Shown here: one piece after another, positions 26,967-36,233 of the stretch
How the letters are laid out: each line of letters begins with the position of its first letter
How positions within the stretch are numbered: position 1 is the stretch's first letter
Source of the DNA: Microvirga terrae
GTDB taxonomy: Bacteria > Pseudomonadota > Alphaproteobacteria > Rhizobiales > Beijerinckiaceae
DNA: 64,000 nt
NCBI RefSeq assembly: GCF_013307435.2
Contig: NZ_CP102846.1
Span: 248,001-312,000, forward strand
Reading direction: 5' to 3'
Notes under the pieces: model-generated
What the model saw: the letters and a program-made list of their open reading frames with translations, nothing else
Told to the model about the DNA's origin: nothing
Databases searched by the model: none
Program-made: the position numbers and the translations under genes

Positions 26967-28730
26967 TTACACTAGCGGCCCCGGATTTTTAAGGTATCGG
27001 CTTTTCATGGCTTCCACCGAACGGTACGTCATGGCCGCAATTGTATTGGTGGGATTGTAGCCTGCGTTCTGTGGGAAGCAGCTTGCGCCATGCACAAAAA
27101 CGTTAGCCACATCCCAGCTCTGGAGATAGGTGTTCACCGCCGATTGATCTCGGCTGATGCCCGTGATTGCTCCACCTGTGATGTGGGTTGTTTGATACGG
27201 AACAATGCTAAATGGAACGGGCGGGAGTGAGATCTTAATTTGGTCTGGATTCATAGCACGCGCAATTTCTGTGACCTTTTCGGTCAGGAAACGGCGCATC
27301 TTGAGATCGTTTTGAGGGAAGTCGAATGTGAGACGTGCCAGTGGCACCCCATAGGCGTCGCGGTAGGTAGGATCAAGATCGATGTAATTATTGCGCCTTG
27401 CAGTGCTACCGCCATGCGCCTGAAGCGTAAACGAGCGATCATACCAATCGTGAAGGGCTCTTTTCCATCCGGAGCCCCAGCTCGGTGTCCCGTCAGGAAG
27501 AACTGTTTGCTGTATTGGACGGGCACCAGTAGTCTGCGCAAGAATGTAGCCGCCGCCGATGAAACCATGGGGCCGATGGTCAAAGTTGTCGGCGTTGAAC
27601 TCATCGACGGTCATTCCCATGGCGCCGGCGCCGGCATAGGAGTTCATGCGCTTGTCCGCAAAGAACGGGTAGACATAGGCCATTGTTTGATAGGCAAAAT
27701 TCTTTCCAACCGACCCCTTCGCCGTAGCCGGATCGTACGGTTGGCCAATGCCTGATACGAGCATCAGACGGACGTTGTGCACTTGGAATGCGCAGAGCAG
27801 AACAAGGTCTGCAGGCTGGAACGTTTCCTGGCCAGCAAGATCGAAGTAAGTCACTCCCCGAGCAGACTTCCGATCAGGGGTAAGTTCGACACGTGTCACA
27901 TGGCTGTTGCAGCGCAGTTCAAAGTTAGGATTTCTAAGAGCGACTGGTAATACAGTATTAAAGGGACTTGCCTTTGACCAGTTGTAGCATCCGTAACGTT
28001 CGCAAAACCCGCAGTACGTACATGGTCCCATCTGGACGCCGTCTGGGGTGGTGTAAGCATCCTGACTCATGTTCGATGCGGGCTGCGGAAACGGCTGGTA
28101 GCCAAGTGACCGGGCTGCATCTGCAAAGCGCCGTGGGCCATAGCCCTGCTTTAGAGGCGGCGTAGGATACTCTCGCGATCGTGGCCCCTCAAACGGATTG
28201 CCGCCGCTTTGAAGTGCACCTTTTAGATTGCCAGCCTTGCCCGAGGTGCCGCAGATATACTCGAACTTGTCATAGTAAGGCTCCAGTTCATCATAGGTAA
28301 CTCCCCAATCTTGAATTGTGAGTTCAGGATCGATGAAGTCCTTGCCATAGCGAGCCTCATTGTGACTGCGCATTTGGAAATCAGCGGGCTGGAAACGCCA
28401 GTGCTGACCATTCCAATGTATTCCAGCGCCACCCAGTCCGTCACCTAGCAGGAAGGCTCCAAGTCTTCGCATCGGCAACGCGTTCTCGTCCAATCTGTTG
28501 CGGAATGTGAGTGTTTCTCGTGAAAGATTCTGGAACATCTCACCGCGGGAGTTCCATTTAATCTCATCCAGTGCATTGGGGGCGCTGAAATCCGGGATAG
28601 TGTCACGGAAATGCCCCCGCTCCAATCCGACGATCCGCAAACCCGTATCGGCAAGCTCGCGTGCCGCGATGCTGCCGGTCCAGCCCATTCCGACGATAAC
28701 GACATCCACATGGGGCATTACCCTTGGCAT
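26967..28730 (-). CDS. GMC-family FAD dehydrogenase, large subunit (gluconate 2-dehydrogenase-like)
   Basis: A 587-residue flavoprotein. The FAD-binding Rossmann motif is VVIVGMGWTGSIAARELADT (Gly14, Gly16, Gly19), followed by LLGDGLGGAGIHWNGQHWR. A four-cysteine segment, Cys237, 240, 243 and 248 (GPCTYCGFCERYGCYN), sits where FAD-glucose/fructose dehydrogenases bind a [3Fe-4S] cluster. The C-terminal GMC domain has IVPYQTTHITGGAITG and GYNPTNTIAAMTYRS. No signal peptide is present; in this family the large subunit is carried through the Tat pore by the small subunit encoded just upstream. The ATG at 28730 is chosen because GAGGAGA lies 8 nt before it and it starts 13 bp after the upstream stop. 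The substrate is probably a sugar, sugar acid or other polyol; the exact one is unknown. Confidence 0.9.
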   Translation of the reverse strand: MPRVMPHVDVVIVGMGWTGSIAARELADTGLRIVGLERGHFRDTIPDFSAPNALDEIKWNSRGEMFQNLSRETLTFRNRLDENALPMRRLGAFLLGDGLGGAGIHWNGQHWRFQPADFQMRSHNEARYGKDFIDPELTIQDWGVTYDELEPYYDKFEYICGTSGKAGNLKGALQSGGNPFEGPRSREYPTPPLKQGYGPRRFADAARSLGYQPFPQPASNMSQDAYTTPDGVQMGPCTYCGFCERYGCYNWSKASPFNTVLPVALRNPNFELRCNSHVTRVELTPDRKSARGVTYFDLAGQETFQPADLVLLCAFQVHNVRLMLVSGIGQPYDPATAKGSVGKNFAYQTMAYVYPFFADKRMNSYAGAGAMGMTVDEFNADNFDHRPHGFIGGGYILAQTTGARPIQQTVLPDGTPSWGSGWKRALHDWYDRSFTLQAHGGSTARRNNYIDLDPTYRDAYGVPLARLTFDFPQNDLKMRRFLTEKVTEIARAMNPDQIKISLPPVPFSIVPYQTTHITGGAITGISRDQSAVNTYLQSWDVANVFVHGASCFPQNAGYNPTNTIAAMTYRSVEAMKSRYLKNPGPLV

Positions 28731-28743
28731 ACCGTGGTTCTCC

Positions 28744-29502
28744 TCACGATCCAATAGCAATCGGCTCGATCTCGTAGAGCTCGCCATTGAGATCAACCGC
28801 AGGTGTTAGGACGGGATTAGCGCCGGGGAAGTTGATCGCCTTCCAAGCGGCCATGTTTCGATTCCCGCCGTAAAGTGGGTCTCCGAGATAGCCTTCAACC
28901 GTGTTCTGCCACAAGATCTGGAAGAAGACTGCGGACGAAAAGCCTTCGAGGTGGATCTTTCCTGCCTCCATAAGCGTCATCACCGCGTCTTGTTCACTCA
29001 TGGCAAGTTCGGTGAATCGCTTTCCCTTGCGTCCCAAGCACCATCGGTCCAGAGCCAGAAGACCAGTGCGATAGATCTGGGCCGGGGTCAGAGCGACTTG
29101 CCACCCTTGCGACGGGGAGCCCGCGGGCCAAGGGCCCTGCATATACCAGCGCGCGGCCGCGCCAAACTGCCCGCCAAGTTCCCGATCAATGAAGGTCAGA
29201 ACACCAGCCTCTACTCCTCCGGGTCCTAGACTGTCCGAAGGGATGAGACGATCAATCATTGCGGTGAGCGTTTCGACCTCAGTGCTCGTCAGAAAGCGAT
29301 AACCTTGTGGCCCGGGTGTTGCGGTCTCTCCAGTGCGCGGCACCTGATCGGTGGAACTGCCGGGGATAGGTTGTGACAGCCCGGACGGCGCGGACGTCTG
29401 GGCGTTCCCACTACCAGTGGCCAGCGCCGTCGCTGCAACTCCTGCGGCAAGGAAGCGACGCCTTGATGGCGTCAAGGGCCGATCGTCCTTTGGGTCTGTC
29501 AT
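28744..29502 (-). CDS. Gluconate 2-dehydrogenase subunit 3 family protein (Tat-exported small subunit)
   Basis: A 252-residue protein with a twin-arginine signal (TPSRRRFLAAGVAATALATG) and the subunit-3 domain: LTSTEVETLTAMIDRLIPSD, GPGGVEAGVLTFIDRELGGQ, RWYMQGPWPAG, PAQIYRTGLLALDRWC, AMSEQDAVMTLMEAGK and FFQILWQNTVEGYLGDPLYG. It supplies the export signal and stabilises the large GMC subunit in the periplasm. Its start overlaps the stop of the upstream cytochrome gene by 4 bp (ATGA), and the GMC gene follows after 13 bp, so all three are co-transcribed and probably made in fixed ratio. Confidence 0.9.
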   Translation of the reverse strand: MTDPKDDRPLTPSRRRFLAAGVAATALATGSGNAQTSAPSGLSQPIPGSSTDQVPRTGETATPGPQGYRFLTSTEVETLTAMIDRLIPSDSLGPGGVEAGVLTFIDRELGGQFGAAARWYMQGPWPAGSPSQGWQVALTPAQIYRTGLLALDRWCLGRKGKRFTELAMSEQDAVMTLMEAGKIHLEGFSSAVFFQILWQNTVEGYLGDPLYGGNRNMAAWKAINFPGANPVLTPAVDLNGELYEIEPIAIGS

Positions 29503-31139
29503 TGCGCGGCCCCAGCGTTCAAGCCTTCGAGAAAGGAAATCAAATCCTGTCGGTCCTGATCCGAGTTGATCCCTGCAAATGTCATGTAGGTTCCTGGGGC
29601 GTAGCCGCGTGGGCTCTTGAGAAACGCATTGAGACTGGCTCCGTCCCAGTTCCCTCGGTGGCCCTTCAGGGCTGGCGAGTAATTATAACCAGGCACGCTC
29701 GCAACTGGTCTGCGCGCAACCCCGAAGAGGTTCGGCCCCACTCGAGTGGGGCCGCCTTGGTTGAAGGTGTGGCAGGCTGCACAGGAGTGTTTGGCAATCG
29801 CCTGCCCATGTTGAGGGTCCGGGGCACCACCGGCACTGGCGGACGAGGCCGACTCGACAAGTGAGCCAGATGGCGCGGTGCTCGTTGATCCCGAGGTTGG
29901 GCCTGTACTTCCCTGACCCTGCTCGGATTTGGCGGCAAGCTCGGTGGCCGTCGACTTGGATACGCCAGCAAGACCGCGGATTACGTTGATATCCGAGCGC
30001 TGAGGGCCGCCCTGCTCTGACTGGGGCAGACTTGTTTCCTCTCTACGACCTTGCTCAACCCGAACATCCGCATTCGCGGTCGTCCCAGTCCCGGGCTCTG
30101 CTACTCCGAAATATTGAGCAACCGCGCGGCGCCATTCGGGATCACGCAGGACATCGTCCAGGTCTCCTTCGTGAAATTGAGGAGCATTCTCGACTTTACT
30201 GGCAGGGACTCGAAGTGTCGGGCGATCCCATTGCCCGCTAAACGAGACAATCTCGAAGGGGAGAAGAATCCGGTTCTTATCCCAACCGAGGAAGCCACCC
30301 CACTCGAGGGTTAAGTAGACGGCCCGGTCTGTGGCTTGATCGATGATGATGCTGGCAACACGGCCAAGGGTATGCCCGGAGTTATCTCGATCAACCACAT
30401 CAGTACCGATAAGATCTCGAGAGGAGAGAAAGAACAGTTTGTCTGCTGCCGCGGCAATTCGCTGATCTTTTGAAGTCGTGGTCGATTGATTCGATATCTG
30501 ATTTTCATCAGCAGACGCCACTGCCGCTGCGGTATGAGGCGCTCTTTCAGCGGATCCCGGTTGATCGGGCTGACCGGCTGGCAGCCCTCCACCAGGAACC
30601 AATACCGAGGATTGTTCGTGCATACTGCGATCTCCAGGAGATGCAGCACCAGAGGACGAAAGATCCTCTGACGAAGGCAGTAGAGCTTTCGCGGACGTTC
30701 CAGCCCTCGTATCAGGGGACGACTGTTCGGGAGGGACCGCTAGGTCGGATCGTCGATTGTCCGGGGTTGACCCGCCAGCTCCCTCAGTGGGTGTTGAGAG
30801 TTGAAGAGGTGGCAAAGGGGTAAAGCCAAGAACTTGCAGCGCCTGTGCGGTTAACGCGTTACAGCCAGCCGTGTCACGCGCTTTCGCCCTCGCTTGTGCC
30901 TCCGCTATAAGACCCGCCAATCGTGACTGTGTGTCGGGCGCCGACTGCGACTGGCCGGTTTGGATGCGCGTTAGATCTTCCGCGCAGGCCGCCTGGGCCT
31001 TGCCAGATGCGAGGCCTGCCAACGATAGGCAGAGAAGCATGGCCGTGGCTCCGCGGCCCCTGTAAACGCGTCGCCCTGTAAGGCTTGTACGTGTATGTTC
31101 TCCACCCGAAAAATCGAGTGGAAGGTTGGGATCTTCCAC
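29499..31139 (-). CDS. PRC-barrel / cytochrome c fusion, electron-transfer subunit of the dehydrogenase
   Basis: A 546-residue exported protein with three recognisable parts. (1) A signal peptide (GATAMLLCLSLAGLASGKAQ) then a helical segment with ARDTAGCNALTAQALQVLGF. (2) After a long Ser/Gly/Pro-rich linker, a PRC-barrel near residues 235-325 (IGTDVVDRDNSGHTLGRVAS, RAVYLTLEWGGFLGWDKNRI). (3) A class I cytochrome c at the C-terminus with heme site CAACH (residues 453-457), GPNLFGVARRPVASVPGYNY and probable axial Met519 in GTYMTFAG. The start is GTG at 31139, because AAGGAGAGGTGAA lies just upstream; the frame is open 25 codons further. The neighbours imply that it accepts electrons from the GMC dehydrogenase in place of the usual three-heme subunit. 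The fusion is unusual. Confidence 0.85.
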   Translation of the reverse strand: MEDPNLPLDFSGGEHTRTSLTGRRVYRGRGATAMLLCLSLAGLASGKAQAACAEDLTRIQTGQSQSAPDTQSRLAGLIAEAQARAKARDTAGCNALTAQALQVLGFTPLPPLQLSTPTEGAGGSTPDNRRSDLAVPPEQSSPDTRAGTSAKALLPSSEDLSSSGAASPGDRSMHEQSSVLVPGGGLPAGQPDQPGSAERAPHTAAAVASADENQISNQSTTTSKDQRIAAAADKLFFLSSRDLIGTDVVDRDNSGHTLGRVASIIIDQATDRAVYLTLEWGGFLGWDKNRILLPFEIVSFSGQWDRPTLRVPASKVENAPQFHEGDLDDVLRDPEWRRAVAQYFGVAEPGTGTTANADVRVEQGRREETSLPQSEQGGPQRSDINVIRGLAGVSKSTATELAAKSEQGQGSTGPTSGSTSTAPSGSLVESASSASAGGAPDPQHGQAIAKHSCAACHTFNQGGPTRVGPNLFGVARRPVASVPGYNYSPALKGHRGNWDGASLNAFLKSPRGYAPGTYMTFAGINSDQDRQDLISFLEGLNAGAAQ

Positions 31140-31622
31140 TTCACCTCTCCTTCGGTTTAGAATTCGTTCACTCGATGATCGGGCGTAGTCCGTCGATGAT
31201 TGCCCGACCAGCATGTTTGCTCATTGCGAGCGCTCGCCGCCGGAACGTCGATAAAACCATACTCAGTTCATAATGATCTTGTGACCTGAGAAAGGAGGCG
31301 AACTTCGAACTTCCGTACAAACTATGCCTGATAAACACCGCACAGTATTCTAAAATGCCACGACAGCGTTTCCGCTCGTGACTGAGGTGGTAGTTCAGCT
31401 GCACAACATTCTACCGTCCGTGCTGCATCAGGCGATCGCGCCTACCTCTGGTTTCAACCCTGCTTCCCTGTGAGATGGTACCGCGCAGAAGACGCGGACT
31501 GGCGAGATCGCGGGGATATAACGATGATGTCGGGTGACCGGCAGGGACTTCGATATCTTGAGAAGTAGTGTGTCCAGGATCTACAAACTGCCAGTTCTGA
31601 ATATCCTATCCCGAGCAAAGTT
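31140..31622. other. Upstream region of the dehydrogenase operon
   Basis: About 480 bp between the operon and the first four-cysteine protein. No convincing coding frame was found; the operon promoter should lie near its right part but was not identified. Confidence 0.35.
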
Positions 31623-31934
31623 CTATTCAGGTTCGACTGTCGGTCGCGACCTGTCTTGTGACTGGCAGACCCTTCCGACAGGACAATGTGCGACATCAGC
31701 CGATCTTACATAGGCAAGCGGGGCCGCTTCGCTTTCATTGCAAAAAGTGCCGTCCCGAACGAACCGGTCGTAGGTTGACGGTCCAGTGTGCAGGACGACT
31801 GAACCGCGAGCCGATACAATCTCCTTGGCCTGGGCACACGTTAGGCTTAAGACCGATGGCTCTGGTTGGGTGCGAGTTTCAGCAGAGAAAGTCAAAGCAG
31901 CAAGGCATGCGAGAGCGACTTTGATATTCAACAT
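31623..31934 (-). CDS. Small secreted four-cysteine protein, copy 1
   Basis: A 103-residue protein with an N-terminal hydrophobic signal (MLNIKVALACLAALTFSAET) and a short mature domain. The mature part has four cysteines spaced C-x31-C-x18-C-x5-C with the conserved core SARGSVVLHTGPSTYDRFV. The spacing suggests two disulfides in the periplasm. The family is a conserved hypothetical one in Rhizobiales; its function is not known to me. An AGGG sequence precedes the ATG. The neighbouring gene at 32170 is a paralogue with identical cysteine spacing. Confidence 0.72.
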   Translation of the reverse strand: MLNIKVALACLAALTFSAETRTQPEPSVLSLTCAQAKEIVSARGSVVLHTGPSTYDRFVRDGTFCNESEAAPLAYVRSADVAHCPVGRVCQSQDRSRPTVEPE

Positions 31935-32169
31935 CTGGCGATCCCTAAAGTCAGTACCTGTTTAACGAAGGTGCGGGTCGAGTATGCACCAGCCTGCTTG
32001 CTTTCAAGAGTGACACATCGAAATGCCGATCCACAGGATGTGCGTTATTCTCGAATGGAGCGGGGTGTACAGTCTCCAAGAATAATGCATTAGCCGCGAG
32101 AGGTCAGGCTGTGACACCCAGCAGTCGTGCCCATAGAGGGTGGCCCTGGAGATGCAGCCATAGGCTGTA

Positions 32170-32469
32170 CTATTTGTCACCCTTGTTAGGGCCGTTGTTG
32201 TTACATACGTAACCAATGAAACACCGCGGTTTGTCGCTCGACTGAACAGTGGCGGCTGACAAGCTGTCAGGACGAAAACAAAGATTCGAGCCACTGACAA
32301 ATCGGTCGAAGCGATTAGGGCTTGTACTCAGTAGGACGGAGCCACGAGCAGCGACGGTGGCGGCTATCGCGTTACAGTTCGTACTTCCCGAGGTCGGACT
32401 TTCCAGAGCCCAAGTCGCAGTCGGGAAGACACTAAGCCATGAAGCTACCAAAGCCGGCGAGAATTTCAT
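32170..32469 (-). CDS. Small secreted four-cysteine protein, copy 2
   Basis: A 99-residue paralogue of the preceding gene: signal peptide MKFSPALVASWLSVFPTATW, then a domain with C-x31-C-x18-C-x5-C and core AARGSVLLSTSPNRFDRFV. Cysteine spacing is exactly the same as in copy 1, although most other residues differ, so the duplication is old. The ATG at 32469 is chosen because AAAGGAG lies 9 nt upstream; an ATG six codons earlier overlaps that site. It lies 235 bp upstream of copy 1 on the same strand. Confidence 0.72.
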   Translation of the reverse strand: MKFSPALVASWLSVFPTATWALESPTSGSTNCNAIAATVAARGSVLLSTSPNRFDRFVSGSNLCFRPDSLSAATVQSSDKPRCFIGYVCNNNGPNKGDK

Positions 32470-32973
32470 CACCGATACTCCTTTCACAACGTATCCATTT
32501 CGTTTGTCACCGCAACAGTTCTGTATGACAGCCAGACTGATTGCTGGTCATAGTCCTACGAGGAGATTACCTATGAGGTACATAGAGCATAAATGAATGA
32601 ACCCTCGCCCCACTTATACATCCGGCGGGCACCAAGGGGAGTATGAACCCGAGAGTTTGATCGGGTTTTCAAGAATAACCGATCTTGGTCAGCTTGCACT
32701 GTCAGCCATCGAAGTTGACGGGTATGTTGCCCGCGGTCCGATGCCTGTATGCCTGGCCAATGAATATGTCTAATCGCAAGCGCTAATCTGCCCTCACAAG
32801 TTCGCTGAGCGACTGCTCGATGGAGGAGGAGGTAATAAAGAACGAAACTAGATGAATTAGAACGGACGGGTATTGGGTCAGACAATAGCCATATAACTGA
32901 GCACTAGCTGCTGTGAGCGAGATTGATAAGGATGAAACTGACTGCTAGTGCCATGACTAAGCCGTAGTTCTAG
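32470..32973. other. No recognisable gene
   Basis: About 500 bp between the four-cysteine gene and the IS5 relic. A minus-strand frame at 32571-32885 has no family resemblance. Confidence 0.35.
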
Positions 32974-33660
32974 TCAATCTTCGCCCATCGAAAAAGAATA
33001 TGCTCGCAGCGCGCGAGCTCCCCCATAGCCTGCTGGGGGAAAGCGTACCGGCGGTTGAGAACGTTGGCAGACAACCTTGGTTTGTCGTTGGTGGTCGCAC
33101 GATACGGACTAGCGAGACGGATACCCAAGGCGCGGGCGGCCCGGTGGTTAGCGTCGAGGCATAGCCCTTGATCGCTTGTACAATTCGCGGTGAGAACTCA
33201 GAACCAAGGTCGAGCAGCTCCCGAAATGCGGGCTGTCGTTGACCTCACCAGCGGTCACGCAAAAGCTCAACGGGTCACCATTCCAGTCGGACTGAGGTGG
33301 ATCATTAGGTGAGAAGCCCCCACGCGAGCGGCCCAGGGCCTGCCTGCTCTGCCCCTTCTCCGCCCAGCGACGAGACATGGGCCCGCACGATGGTGGAGTC
33401 GACCATCTGCACCAGATGAGCGGTCTCGCCCAGGGCCGCAAAGGTCTTGAACACGCGCGCCCGGCTCAAGCGCCACAAACATTTCCAGACTGACATCCAG
33501 TGGCCGAAACACTCCGACGGAGCTCTCCAGGTGATGTTGTGGATCGTGAGGTAGTGCAGCGCTCCGAGGAAACGGTGGTCATTGCGGCGCTTCAGACCAC
33601 GCCGGAAGCAGGAGGCGCCAAACACCCGCAGCACACTTGCTTCGCCGTCTCCCATTACTC
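32974..33660 (-). pseudogene. IS5-family transposase relic
   Basis: At least three minus-strand frames spell an IS5-type transposase. First: GLKRRNDHRFLGALHYLTIH, ITWRAPSECFGHWMSVWKCL and HLVQMVDSTIVRAHVSSLGG. Then QALGRSRGGFS and DPLSFCVTAGEVNDSPHFGS. Finally AARALGIRLASPYRATTNDK with NVLNRRYAFPQQAMGEL, corresponding to the YKxRxxIEQ region near the end. Asp residues of the catalytic core remain, but frameshifts and lost sequence make it dead. Terminal repeats were not identified. Confidence 0.72.
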
Positions 33661-33978
33661 AGATCAGCATTTTCGAGCCTCCTGAAGGTGACCCACAACG
33701 GTTCCGTGACTGACTGATTTGGGAGTCTGCTCACCCAATGTTCAATCCAATCTGTTCACACGGTCTAGACCGTCGCGCACGGCGCCGACCATTTACTACT
33801 GGCAGATACAGCAAGTCCGCGCGCAACGCGCATCATACCATCGGAAGGCTCAGCCCGTTGCAGCGAACTTCGCTCCCGAGTTTATGCATCCTTACTATCC
33901 GCGGCGATCGACGTGCTCATCGATACAATCAATCTGATAGGTGATGAGAATTAGCCACAAAGCGCCCTCGATTATCTA
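33661..33978. other. No recognisable gene
   Basis: About 320 bp between the IS5 relic and the GlcG-like gene; no supported feature. Confidence 0.4.
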
Positions 33979-34479
33979 TCAAGGCATCAGCGCCCGAACC
34001 CCAGCTTCCGCAATCTGCTGGTCGTGGTCTGGCGTATCTGCCGATACACCGATTGCGCCGACAAGGTCGCTGCCTACCTTGAGCGGCATCCCGCCCTGCA
34101 TTTGCACGAAGCCAGGCGCAGTCACAGCCGCGATGCGACCCTTATTGATCGTTTCCTCAAGCGTCCGCGTTGGCTTCCGGTAGATTGCCGCGGACCGAGC
34201 TTTGCCAGATGCTAATTCTATGCTGGCGAGCATCGGAGCGTTATCCATGCGCACCAGCAAGACCAGCCATCCGGCGTCATCTACAACAGCGATGACGCCA
34301 GGCGCGTTAACCCGGATGGCCTCCGATTCTGCTGCCCGAGCAATCTGACGTGCTATCTCTAGGGTCAATACCCTTTTTTGCGGAAGGTGAGCCTCGGATT
34401 GGCCCAATGCTGGCGTTGCGAGGCTTCCCGCAATCACCAGAGCGGCGGGTGCTAGAGTTAACCGTTGGCTTCGATACAT
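33979..34479 (-). CDS. Exported GlcG/HbpS-family heme-binding-like protein
   Basis: A 166-residue protein with a signal peptide (MYRSQRLTLAPAALVIAGSL, cleavage after ATPALG) and one GlcG/HbpS domain: LTLEIARQIARAAESEAIRV, VIAVVDDAGWLVLLVRMDNA, SIELASGKARSAAIYRKPT, GFVQMQGGMPLKVGSDLVGA and IGVSADTPDHDQQIAEAGVR. Streptomyces HbpS binds heme and acts as a redox sensor partner, and GlcG lies in glycolate operons. Neither context is seen here, so the role is open. The frame is open 45 codons further upstream, but the ATG at 34479 gives the proper signal peptide. Confidence 0.87.
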   Translation of the reverse strand: MYRSQRLTLAPAALVIAGSLATPALGQSEAHLPQKRVLTLEIARQIARAAESEAIRVNAPGVIAVVDDAGWLVLLVRMDNAPMLASIELASGKARSAAIYRKPTRTLEETINKGRIAAVTAPGFVQMQGGMPLKVGSDLVGAIGVSADTPDHDQQIAEAGVRALMP

Positions 34480-35113
34480 ATCCTCGTCCTTTCGACAGAT
34501 GACTAACGCAATACAAAGCGGACAACATCGTGGGGCTAAGTCGTCCAATTTGAACTGACGTTGCTGTAGCCTCGAAAGCAAGCTGCGCGATCTTCTCGCG
34601 AAGAGCGTATTCATGGGGTGGTGTGCACCACCGCTCAGAGATTAACGCAGCTGCAACAAAAATCCAGCTTGTATCTGAGGGTGCCTCTGCGGCTCTGTTC
34701 GAAACAAGCCCGCGGCAGCGCCAGAGGATCCGGTCAAAGGCTTCAAGCCGGATCATAGCGTCATCCCGCTCTTAGGACTGCAAATCTTCAACGCCTCAGG
34801 AAATCCTGCTGATCCGGCGCCAGTGCGAGTTCGATTAATGGAAGTGAGCCCCGAGCGCCGCGAGACCGCAGATTCAACTCGCGTCCACTCGGTACCACAC
34901 CTCTGTATATGTCTGCCAAACTAAAAAGCCAGTAGTATGGACGTCTGTACAATCGATGCGGATACCGCGTGAGATGTAGCCTTGGGCCAGTCGCTGTGAG
35001 ACTCGCTATGCGATTTGACGGAGTTGTCGCAGTCCCAACTATGTTGTGCACGTACGTTTCCGCCTGCGACGATTGTCAGCACAGCAGGAGGAAGGACGCA
35101 GGTGGAGATCGTA
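34480..35113. other. Divergent region between the GlcG-like gene and the LuxR regulator
   Basis: About 630 bp with anonymous frames only. Both promoters should be here. The right end carries GGTGGAGATC just before the LuxR start. Confidence 0.35.
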
Positions 35114-35740
35114 ATGATGCTGGATCCGGTGCCTGAGATACCCCAACTACGGTTAGTTCTCTGTTTCGCGGATGACTTAGCGTCTCCTCGGTCGAGCATA
35201 GAGGCTTCGACAACGATCGATCGACCGGCTAATCCAACTCGAGATGATGGGATTGGCGAGGTAGCGACACCAACCCGTGAACGCAACCTCGTACCCTATG
35301 AGATGCGATTATCCGACCAACTTGGATCAAAGATTCTGCAACACCTAGCTAAGGCTCGCTCGCCTGATGCTACATTCTCTTTGACGGTCCGGGCCAGCCG
35401 CTGTGAACAGAGGGATGACTGTTCGGATTTTCAGTTCGGCTCTGGTGATCCTCAAGTGGGGTCAGCTGAATTCGAGGTTTTGAATGTAGACTTTGATGAT
35501 TACGCCTCCTGTTCCAATCAAGCGAAGCAGTGTCAGCCGAAATTCCGTCTAACTCGCCGGGAGACAGAGGTTCTAACATGGGTTGGCCGAGGTAAAACTT
35601 CCTCAGAGATTGCAACGATCCTTGGAGTGAGCACACGCACCGTTGATTTTCACTGCGCTCAAGCTATGGGTCGCCTCGACGTGATGAATCGAACTCAAGC
35701 CGTAGCAAGGGCAGTGGCGGACGGGTTAATCACCACATAG
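35114..35740 (+). CDS. LuxR-type helix-turn-helix regulator with an unrecognised N-terminal domain
   Basis: A 208-residue protein whose last 65 residues are a LuxR/FixJ helix-turn-helix: FRLTRRETEVLTWVGRGKTS, SEIATILGVSTRTVDFHCAQ, AMGRLDVMNRTQAVARAVAD. The first 140 residues (LVLCFADDLASPRSSIEAST, LQHLAKARSPDATFSLTVRA) match neither a receiver domain nor the full autoinducer-binding domain. The length before the helix-turn-helix is close to that of a LuxR ligand domain but lacks its Trp/Tyr/Asp pattern, so it may be a degraded or different sensor. The ATG at 35114 is chosen for the GGAGATCGTA site 7 nt upstream; the frame is open 33 codons more. No luxI-type gene is nearby. Confidence 0.78.
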   Translation: MMLDPVPEIPQLRLVLCFADDLASPRSSIEASTTIDRPANPTRDDGIGEVATPTRERNLVPYEMRLSDQLGSKILQHLAKARSPDATFSLTVRASRCEQRDDCSDFQFGSGDPQVGSAEFEVLNVDFDDYASCSNQAKQCQPKFRLTRRETEVLTWVGRGKTSSEIATILGVSTRTVDFHCAQAMGRLDVMNRTQAVARAVADGLITT

Positions 35741-35746
35741 TTTGCT

Positions 35747-35776
35747 GCTCGAGAAGCACCGTCGCTTCTCTCGAGC
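35747..35776 (+). terminator. Possible terminator hairpin after the LuxR gene
   Basis: Seven bases after the stop codon, CTCGAGAAGC and GCTTCTCTCGAG form a 10-bp stem with a two-base bulge around a short loop. No T-run follows, so Rho-independent function is doubtful. Confidence 0.3.
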
Positions 35777-36231
35777 CGACAGGAACGTGCTTCCTACCTT
35801 CTCTCCAGCATGAGGGCGTGCATGACTTTCATGAGGTAGGGGCCCGCAGGAGGCGGATCACTGAACTTTAGTGCAGGGCCACGGCTCATACTACGTCTTG
35901 GTGAGCGCGTCTCGTCACAGCCTCAGAGCCTTCGAGATGTGATTTAGCACGGCAGACGAAGGTGTTGCCATGTTCATTCCGGTCGCCTTCCGGTTTGACG
36001 ATGCCGGTCGCCTGCGCCAGCTGGCGCATCAGAGTATGGGTGCCCTGCAAACCCGCCGCTTGCTGGCCCTGGCGGTGATCTAGGAGGGTGGCTTGAGCAC
36101 CCAAGCGGCCGCGATCAGAGGGGTTAGCCTGCAGAAGTGATGCCGTGTACAGATCACAACATATTCATCGGGTGTCGAGACTTTGGTGTCGGAGCATTAA
36201 TTCTCGCAAGTCACTGGGAAGATGTGAGTTC
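35777..36231. other. Unassigned stretch with a possible mobile-element scrap
   Basis: The plus strand near 35960-36140 reads DDAGRLRQLAHQSMGALQTR, then, after a stop, EGGLSTQAAAIRGVSLQ, which resembles the DUF1670-type transposase-associated helix-turn-helix. It is too short and broken to annotate as a gene. Confidence 0.25.
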
Positions 36232-36233
36232 TA

